5,164 nucleotides of DNA from Bacillota bacterium (GTDB lineage: Bacteria; Bacillota; Clostridia; Tissierellales; Sedimentibacteraceae): the NCBI GenBank assembly GCA_029239575.1, contig JARBUP010000215.1, forward strand, positions 1 through 5,164. Reading direction: 5' to 3'. Positions 1-5,164 of this stretch are shown here, one piece after another (position 1 is the first letter of the stretch; every line of letters begins with the position of its first letter). Below the pieces are notes generated by a model. That model did no database searches. It saw only the letters and a list, made by a program, of their open reading frames with translations, and was not told the DNA's origin. A program made the position numbers and the translations under genes.

Positions 1-224
1 AGGAAGCACAAGACTTTATTGATAAGTTAGAAATATTCTCTTTACTTGCAAATGTAGCTGATGTTAAATCGTTAGTAATCCATCCAGCTAGCACTACTCA
101 TTCACAAATGAATGAAACTGAGTTAAAAGAATCAGGAATAAAACCAAATACAATTCGTCTTTCAATAGGAACAGAACATATTGATGATATAATCTATGAT
201 TTATCACAAGCTTTTGGAGAATAA
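1..224 (+). CDS. metY: O-acetylhomoserine sulfhydrylase-like PLP enzyme, C-terminal fragment
   Basis: This is the 3' end of a gene whose start lies left of the window. The reading frame begins at base 3 and gives 73 residues before TAA at 222-224. The visible part matches the C-terminal domain of Cys/Met-metabolism PLP-dependent enzymes: [20 protein letters not shown] at residues 14-33, then [14 protein letters not shown] at 51-64. In this family the arginine of the RLS-G-E motif (Arg52 of the fragment) binds the substrate carboxylate. The [16 protein letters not shown] pattern and the GTEHIDDII ending favour O-acetylhomoserine (thiol)-lyase, which makes homocysteine or methionine from O-acetylhomoserine and sulfide or methanethiol in the cytoplasm. 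Related cystathionine gamma-synthases or gamma-lyases remain possible because the lysine that holds PLP is outside the window. It converges on the two-component operon and shows no functional link to it. Confidence 0.85.
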   Translation, partial: EAQDFIDKLEIFSLLANVADVKSLVIHPASTTHSQMNETELKESGIKPNTIRLSIGTEHIDDIIYDLSQAFGE

Positions 225-250
225 ATATATAATTAATAATAAAAGATTAG

Positions 251-279
251 GAGATTATCATGAATAGCATGATAATCTC
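251..279. terminator. Perfect 12-bp hairpin between convergent genes, probable bidirectional terminator
   Basis: GAGATTATCATG (251-262) and CATGATAATCTC (268-279) are perfect inverted repeats around a 5-base loop (AATAG). The hairpin lies 26 bases past the metY stop and 21 bases past the response-regulator stop, in the 76-bp convergent gap. Read on the minus strand, the stem is followed by a T-rich run (CTAATCTTTTATTATT), which resembles a weak intrinsic terminator tail. On the plus strand the following bases are A/T mixed without a clean T-run. It is therefore more convincing as the end of the minus-strand operon than as the end of metY, though it may serve both. Confidence 0.65.
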
Positions 280-300
280 ATATAAAAATATTATCTCATT

Positions 301-1068
301 TTAGTGATCTTTGTATTGCATTCTGTAATCGGTAGGATATACACCTACATTTGATTTAAATACACGACTAAAATAAAAAGCGTCTTTATACCCGATCAAT
401 TCTCCTACCTTCTTTATTTCTAGTTCGGGTTGATTAATTAAAAGTTGTTTAGCCTCATTAATTCGAATTTTAGTGATATATTTTATAGGCGTTACACCAG
501 TGTATTTTTTAAATATCTTGCTCAAATACTCATTTGTAAATCCAAATTTTTCAGCGATATCATGAATAGAAATTATTGAAGCATAATTTTTTAGCAAATA
601 ATTTTCTAAAAGTTGACTTAAGTTTTCAGGTTTCAAGTTATTTGGATCAATGGAAAATGAAGATAATTCTTTATTTTCTGAGTCAAGCATAACAAGGATA
701 TTTTGAAGTGCTGTGCTTAGTTCATCAAGTTTAATTGGTTTTAATAAAAAATCTTTAACACCATATTTTAGTGCAGTTTGGGCATATTTAAAATCATTAT
801 ATCCACTTAATATTATAGATTTAATATGTGGATGATTTTTATGTAGATATTTAATTAATTCAAGGCCATCACACTGTGGCATTTTTATATCAGTGATAAC
901 TAAGGACGGATATAATTGTTCAATAAGAGAAATAGCACTTTCTCCATTACCAGCTTCACCAACCAATTCAAAAGGTATGGATAAAGAATTTATTTTTTTT
1001 ATTATATTTTGTCTTATAAGAGGCTCATCTTCGACTACGATAATTTTATAAGTGTGTGTATTGTTCAT
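301..1068 (-). CDS. YesN-type response regulator (receiver + AraC-type DNA-binding domain)
   Basis: This 255-residue protein is a cytoplasmic transcription regulator. Residues 8-123 form a receiver domain: acidic residues Glu13 and Asp14 in VVEDE, phospho-acceptor Asp60 in VITDIKMP, switch residue Ser88 in ILSGY, and conserved Lys110 in FLLKPIK. A linker (about 124-150) leads to an AraC/XylS domain (about 153-252) with two helix-turn-helix units. The first is IHDIAEKFGFTNEYLSKIFKK (168-188); the second, around 219-249, carries the family signature IGYKDAFYFSRVFK then G-YP-DYR. All phosphorylation residues are present, so it should be active. The start is supported by AGGAGGA five bases upstream. 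The gene overlaps the end of the kinase gene by 23 bases, so the two are probably translationally coupled. From the YesMN precedent and the layout, the likely target is the divergent ABC transporter operon; this is inferred. The B. subtilis relatives are YesN-like, but orthology is not claimed. Confidence 0.93.
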   Translation of the reverse strand: MNNTHTYKIIVVEDEPLIRQNIIKKINSLSIPFELVGEAGNGESAISLIEQLYPSLVITDIKMPQCDGLELIKYLHKNHPHIKSIILSGYNDFKYAQTALKYGVKDFLLKPIKLDELSTALQNILVMLDSENKELSSFSIDPNNLKPENLSQLLENYLLKNYASIISIHDIAEKFGFTNEYLSKIFKKYTGVTPIKYITKIRINEAKQLLINQPELEIKKVGELIGYKDAFYFSRVFKSNVGVYPTDYRMQYKDH

Positions 1069-2929
1069 AAAAATCCTCCTTATTTAAATGAATAGGACCA
1101 CCAATTATAAAAATTGTTTTATGTTCTTTTGAAGTATCAATTGAAAATACAGCTTGGTCGCTATATAAAAGCTGCAATCGTAGATAAACATTTTTAAGTC
1201 CCATTCCACCAATCTTTAATGATTTCATTTCTATATTTTTATCTAAATTATCAAAAGTAGATAAGAGTGTTTCCTTTTTTTCATCAGTTAAGCAACCTCC
1301 ATTATCTTCAATGTATATAAGCCATTTATCATCACTGGTTGTAGTAGTGATTTTTAAATGCCATGGAGGTGATGAGGTGAAACCATGTTTAAATACATTT
1401 TCCACAATTGGCTGAACAATTAATTTAGGAATTAAAATTTCTTTTGTTTCTTCACTGATTTGCGAATCATAAATAAAATCATTTCCATATCTCATTTTCA
1501 TACATTCAATATATTTTTCAGTAAATGATACTTCTAAATTAAGAGGAACTGCTGTTTCATCGTATGTTGTTATATATCTAAAGTAATCGCAAAGCGCATA
1601 ACAGATATTAATAATTTCATCATTCATTTTTTCCTCTGCCATAATGCTTATAGTAGTTAAACTGTTGTATAAAAAATGAGGATTAACTAATGATTGTGTT
1701 GCTCGAAGGTTAGCACGCGTTTCTTCTGATTTAAGCAACAATATTTCATGGGACGAATCTCTCAATTTATCATACATGTCTAAAAAGGATTGATATAATT
1801 CTGAAATTTCAAGTATATTGCTGTTTATTGGAGGTAGAATGGTTTCGTTTTCATTTAGTACACTATTTATAGTTACTTTTTTTGTGGATTTTGTCAATGT
1901 ACTTAGTGGATAAGTCAATCGACTTGAAATTAAAAAACATAAAAATAATGTAAAGATAATAGAGGTAATTATTATAACAATGAAAGTCTCCTTAAAGGAC
2001 TGTAGTGATTTAAATACAATATCTTTAGATTCAACAGTAACTACTGTCCAATTATAAGAATTTATTTTCTCATAAGATAATAATACATCCTTATTAGTAT
2101 CAACATTTACAAAGTATCCAGTAGATTGGGCTAAATTATTTTTTTCTATAGTATCTACATAGTTTATAGTGTCTTCTGGATTTAGAGTACTTGAATACGG
2201 ATATACTAACTGACCTTTTTCATTATATACATAAAAGGTGGTTGAAGGATTTTTTTCTTTCAATTCTGGAATTAAAGAAAACACAGTATTACAATCTTGT
2301 ATAACTTCAACGATACCTTCAGGTTCATTTGTGCTATTAAAAAATACACGAGTCAGAGAGAGATAATTATGAAGATTTTTATTGTCTAGTTTTGTATTAG
2401 AATTTAATAGCTTATCTGTGATAACTATATTTTTTTCGCCATTTTTATTTATAGTTTCTTCATACCAGGGAATACTTTTAAAATCAACATTAACTACTCC
2501 TTGAAAATAGCCAGAACCAATACAGGTACCATTTTGTGTATAGAGATTAACTTGAGTTGCAGATTGAAATGGACCTATTATTGCAGTAATAATATCATAA
2601 ATAGCTAAAACGTTTTCTCTTGATTTTGAAAAGTTTTCAAGGTCTATTTTGTGATAGTTATTTGTATTTGCAAAGCTAGTAAAATTCTTTTTTATAGCAT
2701 TAGAATAAACTATATTCATAGAAACCGTTGACATATTATTTAATTCTATTGATATTGACTTGTGAATAGATGCACAGATAGTTTCAGATTTTATCTTAGC
2801 ACTTTTATAAATATTATCACTATAAAAAGAGTATAAACAAATAAAAAATAGAAAGAGCATTGTTATTACTAAAAGACCATAAACAAAAAACAAATATATC
2901 TTTTGAGAAAAATAAAATTTATATTTCAT
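1046..2929 (-). CDS. Sensor histidine kinase, YesM/LytS-like (HisKA_7TM-independent, dCache-type sensor)
   Basis: This 627-residue membrane kinase is the likely partner of the adjacent response regulator. In order: a short cytoplasmic tail, transmembrane segment 1 (about 10-36), a large extracytoplasmic region (about 37-313, size and position typical of a double Cache sensor), transmembrane segment 2 (about 315-337), a HAMP-like linker (338-392), then the His_kinase core. The phospho-acceptor motif is SLVNPHFLYNSL with His418. The ATPase domain shows the N-box PKLIVQPIVENVFKHG (501-516, Asn511), the G1 motif IEDNGG (540-545) and the G2 motif GGMGLKN (574-580). All the key residues are present. 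The start is set at the ATG at 2929 because AAGGGGG lies six bases upstream. The frame stays open to a TTG at 2980, but that TTG coincides with the promoter -35 box. The signal sensed is unknown; a sugar or a loaded binding protein is a reasonable guess from the neighbouring transporter. Confidence 0.93.
   Translation of the reverse strand: MKYKFYFSQKIYLFFVYGLLVITMLFLFFICLYSFYSDNIYKSAKIKSETICASIHKSISIELNNMSTVSMNIVYSNAIKKNFTSFANTNNYHKIDLENFSKSRENVLAIYDIITAIIGPFQSATQVNLYTQNGTCIGSGYFQGVVNVDFKSIPWYEETINKNGEKNIVITDKLLNSNTKLDNKNLHNYLSLTRVFFNSTNEPEGIVEVIQDCNTVFSLIPELKEKNPSTTFYVYNEKGQLVYPYSSTLNPEDTINYVDTIEKNNLAQSTGYFVNVDTNKDVLLSYEKINSYNWTVVTVESKDIVFKSLQSFKETFIVIIITSIIFTLFLCFLISSRLTYPLSTLTKSTKKVTINSVLNENETILPPINSNILEISELYQSFLDMYDKLRDSSHEILLLKSEETRANLRATQSLVNPHFLYNSLTTISIMAEEKMNDEIINICYALCDYFRYITTYDETAVPLNLEVSFTEKYIECMKMRYGNDFIYDSQISEETKEILIPKLIVQPIVENVFKHGFTSSPPWHLKITTTTSDDKWLIYIEDNGGCLTDEKKETLLSTFDNLDKNIEMKSLKIGGMGLKNVYLRLQLLYSDQAVFSIDTSKEHKTIFIIGGPIHLNKEDFYEQYTHL
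1074..1080 (-). promoter_or_regulatory. Ribosome binding site of the response regulator, inside the kinase gene
   Basis: On the minus strand AGGAGGA precedes the regulator ATG with five T's between. It fixes the start of the regulator at 1068 and lies wholly within the last codons of the kinase gene, so ribosomes finishing the kinase pass over it. Confidence 0.85.
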
Positions 2930-2935
2930 CTCAAA

Positions 2936-2942
2936 CCCCCTT
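2936..2942 (-). promoter_or_regulatory. Ribosome binding site that decides the kinase start
   Basis: On the minus strand the sequence reads AAGGGGG-TTTGAG-ATG, a good Shine-Dalgarno match at a normal six-base spacing. It favours the ATG at 2929 over the in-frame TTG at 2980, which has no comparable site at a normal distance. Confidence 0.75.
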
Positions 2943-2951
2943 TTCAAAAGT

Positions 2952-2980
2952 ATTATATAATAATGTTCAAAAAAGTGCAA
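2952..2980 (-). promoter_or_regulatory. Near-consensus sigma-A-type promoter of the two-component operon
   Basis: On the minus strand TTGCAC (-35, 2980-2975) and TATAAT (-10, 2957-2952, a perfect consensus) are separated by exactly 17 bases. Transcription would begin near 2945, leaving a leader of roughly 15 bases that holds the kinase ribosome binding site. Such a strong core promoter suggests the sensor and regulator are made at a basal level without needing an activator. The AT-rich setting makes chance -10 boxes common, but a good -35 at ideal spacing is less easily explained by chance. Confidence 0.7.
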
Positions 2981-3004
2981 AAGGGAGTTCTTTTTTATCT
3001 ATGT

Positions 3005-3033
3005 TTAATTTATAGGCTTAATGATAATATAAG
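3005..3033 (+). promoter_or_regulatory. Candidate weak promoter of the ABC transporter operon
   Basis: TTAATT (3005-3010, three of six consensus bases) and TATAAG (3028-3033, five of six) are 17 bases apart. Transcription would start near 3040, about 56 bases before the binding-protein ATG. The poor -35 box is what one expects of a promoter that needs an activator, which would suit regulation by the divergent AraC-type regulator. A second TATAAT at 3073-3078 looks better as a -10 but would start transcripts inside or past the ribosome binding site, so it is disfavoured. Confidence 0.35.
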
Positions 3034-3077
3034 AATATAGCTAATGTAAAGCTTATCAAAGGGAAATGATAATATAA
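3020..3077. repeat. 13-bp direct repeat in the divergent control region
   Basis: AATGATAATATAA occurs identically at 3020-3032 and 3065-3077, 45 bases apart (a little over four helical turns). The first copy overlaps the candidate -10 of the transporter promoter; the second lies just before the ribosome binding site. AraC-type regulators commonly bind paired direct repeats, so these may be operator half-sites. Both copies are almost all A/T and both contain TATAA, so chance or -10-like sequence is a real alternative. The cre-like dyad lies between them. Confidence 0.4.
3045..3058. promoter_or_regulatory. cre-like dyad, possible catabolite control site
   Basis: TGTAAAGCTTATCA is a near-palindrome (TG-WW-AAGCTT-WW-CA). 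It matches 12 of 14 positions of the classical Firmicute cre pattern TGWAANCGNTNWCA; the two misses are the central CG, here GC. It sits just downstream of the candidate transporter promoter, where CcpA could block transcription. The central CG is important for classical CcpA sites, so function is uncertain, although clostridial CcpA sites are reported to be more flexible. Confidence 0.3.
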
Positions 3078-3095
3078 TTTGTGGAGGGATAACTT

Positions 3096-4430
3096 ATGAA
3101 TAAACGTTTAATGAAGTTAATTAGCACAGTATGTATGACTGTACTAATTGGAGGCACATTTGTAGGGTGTGGAAGCAGCAATAATAGTGGAGATGCAAGC
3201 AAAGATACCTCAAGTAATGGAAATACAGTAACATTAACTTTTGGCTCTCATCAATCGGGATTACCAACATCTGGGGTGGTGCAGACTTTAGCAAAGGATT
3301 TTGAAAAGGAAACTGGAATAAAGATAGACTTTCAAATTTCACCAGATGCTCAATGGCGTGATTTATTAAAAGTAAAATTAGATTCAGGGGAAGCTCCAGA
3401 TATTTTCTGCGCTGATGCAGATCCTTTAAATTTAGTTACAAGAGTAAATCCAGAAAAATACGTTCAAGATGTAACAGATCAGGAATGGGTAAAACGTATG
3501 GATCCAAATGTACTTCCTTCAATATCATATAAGGATAAAGTTTATGGAATTACTTTCCCAGGAAAGAAAATGTACTTCTATGTTTATAATAAGGAAATAT
3601 TCCAAAAGTTAGGGTTAAAGGTACCAACAAATTATGAAGAATTTAAAAATGTATGTCAAAAGATAAAAGATTCAGGGGTTACTCCAATTTATGAAGGTAC
3701 ACAAAATGGATGGCATCAAGTACTGCCTTTATTTGAAACAGGAGCTATGTATCAAGAAAAGCATCCAGATCTATATAATAAATTGAACAAGAATGAAGTT
3801 GATTTAGATTCTGTACCTGAATTATTAACTGTAATTTCTCAACTTAAAGAATTTGCTGATTTAGGCTTTTATGGAAAAGACTATTTAAGTAACTCAGTTG
3901 AAAATGCAAAAGAGTCAATGGCAAATGGAAAGACTGCAATGTTCATAGCTGAATCTGCATGGAGAAATGAAGTGAAAGCAGATTTCCCAAATTTTGATGT
4001 TAATAAGCTTGGAATATTTGCAATGCCATGGGCAGATAATCAAACAATTGGTGTTAATCCTGCTAGTAATGCATATTTTGTTAATAAAAATGGAAAGCAT
4101 GTAAAGGAAGCTTTAAAATTCTTCGAATTTTTAGCAAAACCTGAAAATTTACAAAAACGTTTAGATGGACAACCAGGATTATCAGAACTTTGCTGGCCAG
4201 AAATTAAATCAAAATATTCTGATGAAGATAAAAAATATATTGATTCATTAAAGAAGGGAATGGTTGTGCAAGCAGGGGTTAAGTATATTGATAGTCAATG
4301 GATGGATGTAGGAAAAGATTTAGAAGGTATGTATACTGGTTCATTAACTCCAAAGCAAGTATTGGAAACTATAATGAATAGAAGAACTGAACAAGCTAAA
4401 TTGCAAAAAGATCCAGATTGGAATAAATAA
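3096..4430 (+). CDS. ABC transporter sugar-type substrate-binding lipoprotein (family 1)
   Basis: This 444-residue extracellular lipoprotein captures a solute, most likely a sugar or oligosaccharide, for the permease encoded downstream. It begins with a lipoprotein signal peptide: charged MNKRLMK, a hydrophobic stretch (8-23) and lipobox FVGC, with Cys25 as the predicted lipidated residue. Phe at -3 is less usual than Leu. A Ser/Asn/Gly-rich tether (26-42) follows. Family marks of SBP_bac_1 (UgpB/MalE type) are FEKETGIKI (69-77), DSGEAPDIF (96-104), YKDKVYGITFPG (145-156), VYNKEIFQKLGLKVPTNYEEF (163-183), NGKTAMFIAES (277-287) and KHVKEALKFFEFLAKPENL (334-352). The length is normal for the family. 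The start is supported by GGAGGG (3083-3088) seven bases upstream, and the gene ends in tandem stops (TAA TAG). The substrate cannot be assigned. Divergence from a YesMN-type pair suggests plant-polysaccharide-derived or other carbohydrate, but this is inference. Confidence 0.93.
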   Translation: MNKRLMKLISTVCMTVLIGGTFVGCGSSNNSGDASKDTSSNGNTVTLTFGSHQSGLPTSGVVQTLAKDFEKETGIKIDFQISPDAQWRDLLKVKLDSGEAPDIFCADADPLNLVTRVNPEKYVQDVTDQEWVKRMDPNVLPSISYKDKVYGITFPGKKMYFYVYNKEIFQKLGLKVPTNYEEFKNVCQKIKDSGVTPIYEGTQNGWHQVLPLFETGAMYQEKHPDLYNKLNKNEVDLDSVPELLTVISQLKEFADLGFYGKDYLSNSVENAKESMANGKTAMFIAESAWRNEVKADFPNFDVNKLGIFAMPWADNQTIGVNPASNAYFVNKNGKHVKEALKFFEFLAKPENLQKRLDGQPGLSELCWPEIKSKYSDEDKKYIDSLKKGMVVQAGVKYIDSQWMDVGKDLEGMYTGSLTPKQVLETIMNRRTEQAKLQKDPDWNK

Positions 4431-4532
4431 TAGTTTTTATATTACAAGGAATAAGATGATAAATTATCGTACTACATTAGATGAAATTGGTTAAGGGTAA
4501 CAAATATAAAATAGTTAGAGAAAATTAATTAA

Positions 4533-4599
4533 AAGATGAAAACCCTAAAGAGAATTTCTATAAGTTATATTTAAAGAAAACCTTTAGGTTTTTCATCTT
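4533..4599 (+). terminator. Long stem-loop, possible attenuator or mRNA-stabilising element
   Basis: Arms 4533-4550 and 4582-4599 pair at 17 of 18 positions (one C-T mismatch, 4543 with 4589) around a 31-base loop. It starts about 100 bases after the binding-protein stop. A smaller hairpin, AAAACC (4577-4582) with GGTTTT (4587-4592) around TTTA, uses the same right arm, so the two cannot form together. The small one runs directly into T's, a weak terminator-like form. Structures in this position in other sugar ABC operons let the binding protein be made in excess over the permeases by partial termination or by protecting the upstream mRNA. Which applies here cannot be told from sequence; the lack of a strong T-run after the long stem argues against an efficient terminator. 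Confidence 0.55.
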
Positions 4600-4612
4600 A
4601 AATTATTATCCA

Positions 4613-4639
4613 CTAAATAATTTAAGGAAAATTATTTAG
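4613..4639 (+). repeat. Second AT-rich stem-loop in the gap
   Basis: CTAAATAATTT (4613-4623) and AAATTATTTAG (4629-4639) are perfect 11-bp inverted repeats with a 5-base loop (AAGGA). Only two pairs are G-C, so the stem is weak, and no T-run follows, so it is not an intrinsic terminator. AAATTATT also occurs at 4600-4607 and can pair instead with 4616-4623. It could be an operator-like dyad in DNA or part of the folded leader, or chance in this AT-rich gap. Confidence 0.4.
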
Positions 4640-4745
4640 CTGGTTAATTATCAGTTGCAATTAATAGGTGTGTGTTTATTAATTTGGATATATAAAAATA
4701 TAAATGCTATTTAATGTAGGAGCTCAATAAAATGGAGGGATTATA

Positions 4746-5164
4746 ATGGACAGAAATAAAATATATCCGTGGTATTTTACTACTGGTGCTTTACTTATAT
4801 TTTTTCTGCTTTGCTTTTTACCAGGAATTATTGGAATATTTTATTCATTTACAGATTGGAATAACTTTACTGATAAAATTAATTTTATAGGTTTGCAAAA
4901 TTATATGGAAGTATTTAAAGGGAAGCCAGAATATAGGTTATATATATGGAATACTGTTGTTTTCACAACAATAACAACTATAATGAAAACGATAGTTGGA
5001 CTTATGTTAGCATTATTACTAACACAAAAGATGATTAAATTTAAGAATTTTCATAGGATGGTTATTTTCTCTCCTCAAGTAATGTCTTATTTGGTTGTTG
5101 GACTTGTATTTAAAAGCATGTTGCATCCTCAAACTGGTTTTCTAAATAACTTTTTAAATTCAAT
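4746..5164 (+). CDS. ABC transporter permease, MalF/UgpA type, N-terminal part
   Basis: The first 139 codons are present and the gene runs off the right end of the window. The ATG follows GGAGGG (4734-4739) by six bases. The protein begins with a short cytoplasmic tail and a transmembrane segment (about 11-34) ending in the family pattern PGIIGIFYSFTDWNN (26-40). An extracytoplasmic stretch contains FIGLQNY (47-53). A second membrane segment (about 69-93), starting IWNTVVFT, and a third (about 105-124), SPQVMSYLVVGLVF, follow. These match the first-permease subunit of carbohydrate ABC importers, which forms half of the membrane channel and normally pairs with a MalG-like second permease. The EAA loop that contacts the ATPase lies outside the window. 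Being next after the binding-protein gene on the same strand, it very likely serves the same substrate. Confidence 0.9.
   Translation, partial: MDRNKIYPWYFTTGALLIFFLLCFLPGIIGIFYSFTDWNNFTDKINFIGLQNYMEVFKGKPEYRLYIWNTVVFTTITTIMKTIVGLMLALLLTQKMIKFKNFHRMVIFSPQVMSYLVVGLVFKSMLHPQTGFLNNFLNS

Larger units (their letters stand above)
4431..4745 (+). other. 315-bp gene-free gap between binding protein and permease
   Basis: No convincing gene is present on either strand. The gap holds two stem-loops (4533-4599 and 4613-4639) and, near its end, the permease ribosome binding site GGAGGG (4734-4739). Two weak promoter-like pairs can be made out: TTGCAA (4655-4660) with TATTAA (4677-4682, 16-base spacing), and TTGGAT (4684-4689) with TATTTA (4708-4713, 18-base spacing). 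Either could give separate permease expression, but both are poor and the DNA is so AT-rich that chance is likely. Sugar ABC operons usually have much shorter gaps here, so the length is itself notable. Confidence 0.6.

Noticed and set aside
2930..2980. N-terminal extension of the kinase by 17 residues from a TTG start at 2980
   Set aside because: No ribosome binding site at a proper distance, the TTG coincides with the -35 box of a near-consensus promoter whose transcript would start downstream of it, and the ATG at 2929 has a good AAGGGGG site.
3073..3078. TATAAT as the -10 box of the binding-protein promoter
   Set aside because: Transcription would start near 3085, within the ribosome binding site at 3083-3088, and there is no acceptable -35 box at normal spacing.
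3121..3342. Open reading frame of 73 codons on the minus strand inside the binding-protein gene
   Set aside because: It lies entirely antisense to a clearly recognised gene, shows no family features and looks like a shadow frame.
3915..4100. Open reading frame of 61 codons on the minus strand inside the binding-protein gene
   Set aside because: Antisense shadow of a recognised gene, Cys/Ile-rich low-plausibility product with no recognisable motif.
4456..4494. Possible 12-residue peptide (MINYRTTLDEIG) with AAGGA five bases upstream, as a leader peptide
   Set aside because: Too short to judge, no codon run that would suggest an attenuation signal, and it ends well before the stem-loop; chance is likely.
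4536..4574. Possible 12-residue peptide (MKTLKRISISYI) starting inside the long stem
   Set aside because: No ribosome binding site upstream, and its start codon is buried in the left arm of the hairpin.
4431..4745. Riboswitch, T-box, tRNA or CRISPR repeats in the long gap
   Set aside because: No conserved T-box bulge, no tRNA fold or recognisable riboswitch core and no regularly spaced repeats could be found; only the stem-loops described are supported.

Overview
The window is strongly AT-rich (AT-biased codons, intergenic DNA made almost entirely of A and T), with strong GGAGG-type ribosome binding sites. The protein types also fit a low-GC Firmicute, most likely a Clostridium-like anaerobe. 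That placement is inferred from composition and family style, not from a marker gene.

Layout, left to right. (1) The last 73 codons of a plus-strand O-acetylhomoserine sulfhydrylase-like gene (metY type) end at 224. (2) A short convergent gap carries a perfect 12-bp hairpin (251-279) that probably terminates transcription from both sides. (3) A minus-strand two-component pair follows: a sensor histidine kinase of the YesM/LytS-like family (1046-2929) and, overlapping its 3' end by 23 bases, a YesN-type response regulator with a receiver domain and an AraC-type DNA-binding domain (301-1068). (4) A divergent control region of about 166 bp (2930-3095) holds a near-consensus promoter for the kinase, a weaker candidate promoter for the plus-strand operon, a cre-like dyad and a 13-bp direct repeat. 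(5) A plus-strand family 1 (sugar-type) substrate-binding lipoprotein of an ABC transporter occupies 3096-4430. (6) A 315-bp gene-free gap contains a long imperfect stem-loop and a second AT-rich stem-loop. (7) The first 139 codons of a MalF/UgpA-type permease run off the right end.

How the genes fit together (inference from layout and known families). The kinase probably senses an extracellular signal, perhaps a sugar or the substrate-loaded binding protein, through its large extracytoplasmic domain. It would phosphorylate the regulator on Asp60, and the regulator would then act on the divergent transporter operon. The lipoprotein captures a sugar or oligosaccharide and delivers it to the permease. 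A second permease probably lies beyond the window. The substrate cannot be read from the sequence, and no catabolic enzyme is in view. The metY fragment looks like an unrelated neighbour.

Nothing here looks like a wholly new system: the genes form a classic YesMN-style sensing and uptake module. The parts most worth a second look are the non-coding ones: the divergent control region and the structured gap between the binding-protein and permease genes.
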